This document shows positions 55,540-64,000 of a stretch of DNA of 64,000 bases, piece by piece. The position numbers were made by a program, and so were the translations under genes. The notes below the pieces were generated by a model that searched no databases, was not told the origin of the DNA, and worked only from the letters and a program-made list of their open reading frames with translations. Source of the stretch: Linnemannia elongata. Its lineage: Eukaryota > Mortierellomycota > Mortierellomycetes > Mortierellales > Mortierellaceae. Every line of letters begins with the position of its first letter. Position 1 is the stretch's first letter. The stretch is from NCBI GenBank assembly GCA_036320915.1, contig JAXBDG010000003.1, forward strand, positions 2,356,001 through 2,420,000, in the 5' to 3' direction.

Positions 55540-58500
55540 CTACTCCTCATACTGTCGCCGCTGATGAGCCATATCCTCAATCATCCGCTCATACTCCTCC
55601 ATCTTTTGTGCAGATGTGCTACTGCTGCTAGTGGGTACAGCTGCAGTGGGAGAGGAGGCAGTGGCGGTGGGGGTGGTGGTGAAGTTGGCGACGGTAGGAC
55701 TACTGCTACTGTTCTTGCTCTCCGCAAGGGGCGACTTGAGGGAAATAGGGGACGAGGGTGCAGAAGTGGGAGACAACGGTGATCCCGCTGATGCTGCTGC
55801 GGCTGCTGCTGTGGTAGTAGTGGCAGTGGCAGTTGCTGGTACTACTGAAACCGCATGTGCAATCTCGACAGCATCATGATCGTCCCCAGCGGCCTCTGGC
55901 GCTGCTGCTGCTGCTGGTGGTGGTGGGGAGCCACCAGTGGCAATAACAGGGGGGCGGTAAGGGGTGCCGTTCACCTGGGACTGGCCCCAGTTCGACCTCA
56001 ACAACTCCAACTCGTTGGCCAAAGAATCGGCCGAGGACCGATCAGTCAAGTGAGATCCATGCGACATGGGTGTCAAGTACGACCGTCCTGAGCCAACTCC
56101 AGTATGATGGCTAGCCTCCATCAGGCGCTGGATCAAGTCATCGTTTCCGTTCAGACTGGCCATGCTGTTGCGGACAGACTCCGGTCCCTGGAAGTTGTCC
56201 AGAAGAATCGCAATCTTGTTCTCCGAAGCCTTCAACTGCTGCTCCAGATCCACGTTGGTCGACTGAAGCTCCTGGATGGTTTTGTGAGCATTCTCGATCA
56301 CCAACTCGAGCTCCTCCTGGTGGGCAGCCAAAGCCTGGGCACGCTTCCTCTCAGCCTCCAAAGCCTCCTCGCTTTTGGTCTCTGAGTGACCCTGAGCTGC
56401 AGCAGCGACGGCCTGTTGAGCAGCCAACGCTTCCTGGTGCGACTTGACAGCCGTCAACGCATCCTCCAACTCGCGACCAGTGCTAGTGTTCAACGCATGA
56501 GACTGCTCCAACTCGTACTGTGTCAACTCGAGCTGATGTCTCGTCTCGGCCAAGGAAGCCTGCGTCTCCTCCAATGCATGCTCCAACTCCTCGACCTTGG
56601 TCTTAAAGTTCTCGGTCGAGATGGCACCCTGCTTCTTGTGCTCATGGTGCTTCGACTTCAATGTCTTCAACTCGATCTGAGTGACCTCGACCTGAGCCTC
56701 GGAATTCTGAAGCGCCCTCGTCAACTCCTCCATCTTTTGCTCCAGCTCCATTGACCGACCCATGGAGTCGTGCAACTGGCGGTGAAGATCCGTCACCTCT
56801 TCCTCCAGCTGGGTGGTAGCAGCCGCAGCGGCCTGACCAGCAGAGGCTTGAACCTCGCGCGCTTGACCATGGGCAGCCTCCATCTCCTGCAAGGCCTTCT
56901 CCATCGCCTCTTTGTCAGCCTTGGCAGCCTGGGCCTCATCACGGAGTCGCTTCACCATAGTCTCCGAACCCTGAACATAGTGGACGGCGGTCTGGTAATC
57001 GGCCTGCAACTGCTGGATGCGTTCCTCCTGGTGCTGCTTGAGGGCTGACATCTCTTCCAGCTGCTGCTTCGACTCTTGGGCAATCTTCTCAGCTTCCTGA
57101 ACCTTGGTCTTCAATCCAGTCATCGTCACAGCTCCATTGGCGGAAGACTGGCCATTGACTCCTTGGCTCAAGGCATCCAAGATCAGATCGTCGGCCAACA
57201 AGCCGTTCTCGCGCATGACACCGCGAAGAACTCCCAGCTGGACCTCATTGTTCTCCTGCTCCTTGGCCATCTCCTCCAGAGCCTCCTCCTTCTGGCTGAG
57301 TTGAGCCTCCAAGGACGCAACCCTGTCCTCAGCAGTCGACAACTGTCGCTGAGCCTCTCCAGCCTCAGTCCTAGCTGCCATCGACGTCGACTCCAACTGT
57401 GAGATCCTGAGCATCGACTCTCCAAGATCCTTGTTGGCCTGAGCAGCAGCAGCCTGTGACTCTCTCAACAAGTGTCTCAAAGTGCCGAGCTCATGCTCCA
57501 ACTCAGCAACGCGTGACGCCGAGGTGATCGCCATGATGCTGTCATGCTTGCGGGCATTGGCGCCAGGGCTGTACGAAGCATTCATATCCTCCTCCAACAA
57601 AGTCCTCATCGCCTCATTCTCGCTCTTGGCCTTTTGCCACAGCAGATCCGTCTCCTGTGCCTTGGTCTTCCAATGGTCGGCCTCACGCTGGGCACGCTCA
57701 AAGTCTGCGCGCGCACTAGCAAACTCCAGTTGGGTATGGTCGATCTCCTGACGGGCCTGGGTCCAGAGACGATCCGCATGCTCTGCTCGATCGTTCGCGA
57801 CAGAGTAAGCCAACTTGGCCTTCTCCAACGACTTTTTCTGGTGATCCACAGTCGTCTTGAGTCCCGAAATTTGAGAGAACAAGGCTGTCGATTGCTGTTG
57901 GTAGCTCGAAAGACGGGCCTCGCTTGATGCATGCTTGGCCTCAACCTCCCTCAAACCAGCCTCGGCGACCGAAGCACGCTCATGGAGCGATGTCATATCT
58001 GCCAGGGACCGAGTCCGTGCCTGCTGAGCCTCCTCCGCAGCTGCCGATGCCTGGCGAGCTCTCTCCTGAGCAGTCTCACGTGCATGACGCTCTCGTTCCA
58101 AAAGCGCCTCATGCTGGGCCTGCTGCGACTGCAACTTATCGACCTGTCCCAAAGCAGTCGTCAACCGCTTCTCAAGATCAACTGCACGGGCAGTCTCGGT
58201 GGACACCAAAGCAGAGACCTCGCCAGACTGGAGAGCAGAGACTTTGGCCTTGAGGTAAGCAGCCTCCTGCAGAGCCGCGGTACGGATCCTCTCGGCCTCC
58301 CGCAGTTTGTTGGAAGCAACTTGAGCCTGGGCCACAATCGAGCTCTTGGAACGCTCCAGCTCCGCCTTGCAGCTCAACAGTGCTTGCATAATCTTGTACT
58401 TTTCCGAGTCCCGCTCTGCCTCGAAAGAGCCTAGGCTATCCTTAAGGGCCAGATTCATACTGAGAGGGCGCTCGCCCATCTTCTTGCGAGCCATTGCGAC

Positions 58501-61500
58501 CTCAGCCAAGAGCCACTGCTCACGCTGCTTGAGATCGCGAATCTCGGCATCCTTGGAGTTGTATTGGATCTCCTGAGATGACAACGGTGAAGTGGAATCC
58601 TGGCTGGGCTGGGAGGACGCACGCGATTGATCAAGAGATGCACGAGGAGGTGGGTTGAGCGATCCACGGTTCTTGCTCTCTGTCAACGAGCGCCTACGTC
58701 CAGGATCCTGCGACTGTGATTGCTGGAGGTTGGCATACTGAGCGCTGTTGTACTGAAGAGACTGAAGAGGTCGCTGGTTCTGTGAACGAGGAGAATCCCG
58801 CTCATAGTAATCCTGATCGTTCATATTGGGACGGCGAGTTTCGTCAATCGACTGAGTACCTCGAGGCTCGACCTCAGGGATGGTGTAGTTGCCAGTCTTT
58901 CCCACCGTGCGTCGTCTAAAGACTTGGCTTCCATCAGCGGCATCCAAGCTAACGCGAGTCTGTGACAGGGAAGGAGACGAGCCAACGTTGGAATCATCAG
59001 CAAAGCGAGCAGAGGCATTGGCGTTTTGTTGTTGGATGTACTGCTCCTCTGAGTTGAGGGTGGTCTGCTGTTGCTGTTGTTGTTGCTGCAGTTGTTGAGG
59101 GGCACGACGAGTGTCTTGGTTGTTGTTGTTGTTGACATCATTAGATTGACGGATGGAGTCGGGGGAGGGAGTAGGTCGTTGAAAGGAGGAGTTGGGGTCG
59201 TCGAGTGCGGCATCAACGCGCAGGCCGCTGTCGTTGTCGTAGGCAGACCGAGGACCTAATGAGGGTTCGTGATATCTGATCTTGGCTGTGATTGGTCGGA
59301 GTCGCAAATTAAAAAAAATGGCGGGAAATATTTCGAGCAAGAAGGAGGAGATGGAATTTTCTTTGGGTTAGTGGATCGGATCTCTATGGTTTGATTTTTT
59401 GATCTGCCACGCGGCATATGAGATGAAATAAAAACAGTGTACAATACTGTCTCCACGCATGATCGGAGTAAACAAGTCATCATTGTAACCACAAAAACTT
59501 ACTGGTGTCCAGGATGTAGATCGATCCATCCTCTTCAGCGTTCTGCTCCAGCTGTCCACCAAGAATATAGACCCTGTCTCCTACACTGCACATTGCATGC
59601 TCTGTCCTGGGCGGTGCAGAATCCACGGTGTCCGGGAATGTCAACCACCGACGATCTGTTTTGCATTTCATGCAAGGATATGATTTACAAAACACATATT
59701 AATATGCCGTTGACTGATACGTTGTCGCATCTCAAAACGAAAAACTCGAACGTAATAACCAACTTACCGTTGAACTTGAACGCGGAAAGGTCGCCGAGCA
59801 GCTGGTCTTCGTGGTTCATGCCTCCGTAGATGTACATGGTATCGTCAACAACACTGGCAGCATGTCCCTGGCGACTAGTTGGCAACACTCCAAACGCCGG
59901 CACAGCCTCCCACTTGTTGGTCTGTGGGTCGTAGCACCAAATGTCGTTGTAAAAGAATTGGTCGTCCGCTCCTCCAAAACTATCGTTTTGTTAGCAACAC
60001 AAGTAGAGCAAGAGAAAGGTAAAACGTCAGAGGTGGTTTCTCATGTCTCATGAAGGAGGGTAGTAAAGATGAATCCATGTGAGCACAGAACAAGCAAACA
60101 AAAGAAAAGGAGAGGGAGGCAATGACTATTGCTCACAACCACAAACGGTCGAGGAATACATAATCTTTCACTCGTCATACAGCAGCAACATCTCATCGCA
60201 AAAAAAACATACGACAAAATGAATGAAGATAAAGAACAACGTGTGCCAATGCGATCGAGGGAGGGAGTGAGCAGGGGAGAATAAAATCACTTACATGTAC
60301 ACCTTGCCGTCGTGGGCCGCCGCACAATGGCCAGCACGTGCAGGGGGTAGCTCAGAAGCGGGCTCCAATCGATTCCACCTTGGGTTCGAAGTGTTTACTA
60401 TTCAATCGGTTGTAGTAGGAGAAATGAATAAGAGCAATATAGAAATGATCATGTCCGGAGTATTCAAGGAGCACAATGAAGGAGAAAAAAATAAGAGCAG
60501 AAATGTGAAATGAATGTTAGTAACCGAGGACCATTGAAAGGAGAAGGAGGTGGGGAAAAAGATACTCTAGAAACATACATACATGCACCACAACATCCAA
60601 ATACAAAAACACCAAAAAAACGAAGAGGACATATGTGGGGAGTACGACAGGAGAGTGAGACATGGATGCACGAGGAAATGCAACACAAGGCACAAGATCT
60701 GTTAGACGCTCTTAACGGTCATTGCCGTTGTTGATGCTGTTATCACTTACGGGACTTCATGTCGAAGCAGGCAATGTCGTTGAGGTAATATCCGTTGAAC
60801 TGTCCTCCAAAGATGTAGAGCGTTGTCCCGATCACGCAGGCGGCATGCGAATGGCGGGGTGCAGGCAAGAGACCGAGGATGGTGGGCTTGTTCCACTCCT
60901 TGCGAATGGTGTGGAGGACATAGAGGGCGTCGCTACACTTGTTCTTTGCATCTTTGCCGCCAAAATCTATTATTTAGGGATAGAGAACGTGAAAGTTGTT
61001 CTTCCTTGGGGTTAGTCTCCAGGAGTGAAAGACAATAGGGATCACGGATTCTTTGTTCGTGTGGACCGGGCCATGCTCCTGCTCTGTCCTATTCTTGCAC
61101 GAGACAATTGCTGTCCAACTCCAAAAAATAAGGAGACAGAGGACAGAGGAAGGAGGCGAGCAATGCGAAATAGTACAACAGGAGAAGGGAGATATGACGG
61201 AGAGGAGAGAGAGAAAAGGGGAGGGAAAGGTGAGGATGTGAATGCGGTTTGCTTACACATGATGTAGTGGCCCAAGGTGACGGCAGTGTGTCCCGAGGTG
61301 GCAGGTGGAGAGTCTCCTCCTCCGACAGGGAGGAGCTGGCAATGAAGGGATTCTAGTAATCGCAAACAAGGAGTAAAGGGAAAGAAGGCAAAGTAAGCAA
61401 GCATGAAGGCATGTATGCGATCGAACGATGATGGGGTCAGGTTAGCTAATCCGGTATCCCGTTGATATTGCTTCGTTGCATTGTCGTTCCTGGCTTGCTT

Positions 61501-62594
61501 GCTTATTCATTGGTTTCCTTGTCGTTTGTTACATTATCGATCCACCCCCTTCGGTTATTTCTCAGTCGTTTGTCTCGTTATGTGTGAGTTCCTGTTGAGC
61601 GTGCGTCTGTTTTGTCTCTCGTCTGTTGACTGTTGCACTTCTATATTGTCCTCCTTCGTGCCCCTTTTTCTCATTCACCAATGGCCACGAATAACCAAAA
61701 AAAGATATGGTTTTCGATGGAACTATTGGCACCAACAAACAAGGGTCCTCGTGGAAAGAGAGTGTGTATATATATGCGTGATGTTTGTGTGGGTTGGTGC
61801 CCACCGTTGAAAAAAAAAAACGAGGAGAAAGGGGAAAGAGATGATGACAACTTACGAGAATCAATGACATGCATGTCTCGCTGAGCAGTACCCTTGACAA
61901 CTCCACCAAAGACATAAATGTCGGTCCCTGTCTGGACATAAGACGCCGTATGAGAGAAGCGGGGGAAAGGACTGGTCGACATCACCTGGGCCGAGATCCA
62001 GGGTCCGTTGCTCGACGACAGATGTGCAAACGAGTTATGGGTCGAAATCGACGAAGCCGAGACCAAGTTGCTTCCAGTGCCACCTCCATTGCTGTTTGTC
62101 TGTAGTTGTTGTTGTTGCTGGAGTGTTGGATGCTGTTGGAACTGGTGTTGGTGCTGCTGCTGTTGGAGGTGATACATCCTCTTGTCGCTGTCAGTTGACG
62201 ACTTGTTGTTCAATTGTTGTTGTTGTTGCTGCTGTTGGGGAGAATAGTCTAGACTGGCGGACGAGTTTTCACGCAGGTGTGCCGGTACTGAGGAAGTGGA
62301 AGACAAAGTCGGAGTCATTGAAAGCGTCGTACTTGTCAGGACTGTGGAGTTGTTGTTAAGGTTGGTGGCATTATTGTTCGTCAGCTGTTGCTGTTGCTTG
62401 CCTCCGCTATTGGGTGGGGGTGCCATAGTGGTCGAGGAGGCAATAGAACCGTTTCCTCCAGAGGTTGTTGTAGTCGCTGAGGGTGCCAAGTTAGAAGTAG
62501 CGGCAGAGGCAGCAGCTACGGCGGCAGCATTTTTGGCGGCAGCGGCCTTTTCCTCCTTTTCCTTTTTGGACTTTTTGGAGAACAGACCAGCCAT
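55540..62594 (-). CDS. Tea1/Kel1-like cell polarity protein (kelch repeats plus long coiled coil)
   Basis: Seven exons, all junctions in frame: 62594-61856, 61352-61257, 60966-60751, 60397-60295, 59979-59768, 59655-59503 and 59285-55540; 1754 aa. The N-terminus (MAGLFSKKSKKEKEEK) is basic, followed by Ala-, Ser- and Gln-rich low complexity to about 190. Six kelch blades span about 195-506: DIYVFGG, HSHAACVIGTTLYIFGG, GHCAAAHDGKVYIFGG, GHAASVVDDTMYIYGG, EHAMCSVGDRVYILGG. Exon 7 encodes a disordered Ser/Gln region, a long coiled coil (about 770-1590) and a Ser/Ala/Thr-rich tail. This is the architecture of fungal cell-end markers Tea1 and Kel1/Kel2, which link polarity sites to microtubules or formins at growing tips. 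Its 3' part was duplicated at 48.1-49.06 kb. Confidence 0.85.
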
Positions 62595-64000
62595 CGTTGT
62601 AGGTATAAGGATTGGTTATAGTCCGTTTGTCTATGTGTGGGCGTGTGTGGTGATGGACTGGTGTGAGATGAAGAGAAAGGAGGGAGGGGTTAAGAAGAGT
62701 CCAAGGTTATGGTAGTAGGAGTAGGAGTAGGAGTAGGGGTTATGGTTGTGGATGGTGCTATTGAGGAATAAGGAGTAAGAGAAGTGGATGAAAGGAAGGG
62801 GGTCGGTGTGAATGTACCACAAGAGTAATTTTAATAAAGGGAGGCGGGATGATGATGGAGAAAGAGAAGAGTGAAGAAAAGGAGGGGAGAGAGAGAGAGA
62901 GGAAGAGAAGGCGAAGGGATGACAATGGATGGGAAGAGGAGAGGAGAAAAAAGAAAAGGAAAAGGGAAAATGAGAAAAGGGATGATGACAGACCAATGCA
63001 ATAAGGAATAAGAAACGAGTCCTCCTTCTTTTCGCCTTCTGGCCTACCTTTCCCCTTCACTCAGTCAAATTAACCACAAACAGAGAACGACAAGGAAATT
63101 GATGACCGAGCATTAGAAAGCACCTTTGGGAACCAGATTCTATCATGACAACTGTCCTGAACTACCCATTTGACCATCCATCATCGCTCAAGCATTCATA
63201 TCCGTGTCCTTCTATATCCTAACCTCCTACCTCCTCACCTCCTGAACTAGCCCAACAACCCCCTTCAATCGAACATCCTCCTTCTCTTCACACCATATAT
63301 TATTCATCACATCATGTCATATCCTAACGGTCTTCCTCTTTCCCTCCCTCTTTCCCCTTTCCCCCGCCCCTTCCTCACCTACCATTCGTACCCATGCTCA
63401 TCCTCATCTTACACACATTACACACACGCACTTTCTAAACGAAAATAAAAAACACCGAGAGCCGTAAAGTATACATACAACTTTACAACTCACAAAAGAG
63501 CACTTTTATTCAACAGAGAGATAAAGAGAGAGAGAGAGTGAGAGAGAGCATTTTTACTTTTCGTTTTGTACTGAACCGTTGACATGTTCTTCTTTTCAAA
63601 CGAACCCCATTCATCAAACGGCTGGGCTCTCATTCCCCCCCCCCCCCCCCCCCTCCTCCTTCGTCTCGCTTTCATTCATACATTCATTGACTCGCTCAAA
63701 CAACACCTCCCTTGCGCTGCTCTATCCATCGCCATGTCTAATTGCACCTTAATTGCCTTAACGAACTTGAGGAGCACAAAACACACAAACACAACCATAA
63801 ACACACGTATAAAAACACAAACAAAAAGATATGAATCCAAGTACAATGAGGCACACCGAACGAGACTCGTGTGTTTGTGTCTATCGGTGTCTGTGTAAAC
63901 CTCCATCTCCTTGGGATCACTTTCCACTTTTCTCTCTTTTCATTCTTCGTCTCCTTCTTCCCCCTCCCACTATTCCCTTCCCCTTCGCCCCTCACTTTCC
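62595..64000. promoter_or_regulatory. Upstream region of the polarity gene, low-complexity
   Basis: Purine-rich stretches on the plus strand (62680-62960, pyrimidine-rich for the gene), as in fungal leaders, GTAGGAGTAGGA units near 62715, a GA-run near 63520-63545 and a C-run at 63637-63652. No second gene was recognised before the right edge. Confidence 0.4.

Noticed and set aside
56386..57402. Several plus-strand frames of 90-120 codons
   Set aside because: Antisense shadows of the coiled-coil coding exon of the polarity gene.
1..64000. CRISPR arrays, bacterial operons, prophage
   Set aside because: The window is intron-rich eukaryotic DNA. The tandem repeats seen are degenerate minisatellites without spacer structure.

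Overview
The window is eukaryotic and almost certainly fungal. Genes are split by short introns (roughly 50-250 nt, mostly GT-AG), coding density is low, and the gene families fit a filamentous zygomycete-grade fungus. Expanded FAD monooxygenases, kelch ectodomain proteins with one membrane span, and a Crypton with a GCR1_C domain together suggest Mortierellomycota (Mortierella/Linnemannia-like). That placement is inference from family content, not a database match.

Layout. 0-13 kb is repeat-rich: the 3' end of a disordered-protein gene, a Helitron-helicase remnant, a Tc1/mariner remnant, and a tandemly duplicated ~1.7 kb non-coding repeat. The first repeat copy is split by a ~3.5 kb Crypton (tyrosine recombinase, three exons, open); the second copy preserves the uninterrupted site. 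14.1-16.7 kb holds a kelch ectodomain / membrane protein gene.

17-42 kb is a cluster of seven paralogous group A FAD-dependent monooxygenases: two on the minus strand (471 and 469 aa) and five on the plus strand (481, 475, 482, 480 and 466 aa). The two blocks diverge around 21.7-23.3 kb. All seven gene models close in frame. Between the fourth and fifth plus-strand copies (35-38.7 kb) lie TTCGAA-rich sequence with inverted ends, a fragment of large-subunit rRNA, a 194-aa membrane-protein-like ORF and a 114-aa ORF.

44-54.5 kb holds four copies of a gene for a ~100-aa secreted six-cysteine protein, arranged as two divergent pairs inside large inverted repeats. The first pair has apparently identical arms of ~1.23 kb. 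The second pair has longer arms whose inner ends run into LSU rRNA fragments. The intervening DNA carries a degenerate minisatellite. A truncated, internally deleted copy of the 3' end of the neighbouring polarity gene (48.1-49.06 kb) belongs to the same segmental duplication.

55.5-62.6 kb (minus strand) is a seven-exon gene for a 1754-aa Tea1/Kel1-like cell-polarity protein (kelch repeats plus long coiled coil). The last 1.4 kb is its low-complexity upstream region.

The main themes are local duplication and gene conversion (monooxygenases, secreted proteins) and transposon activity. Exon boundaries were derived by hand from reading frame and splice signals.
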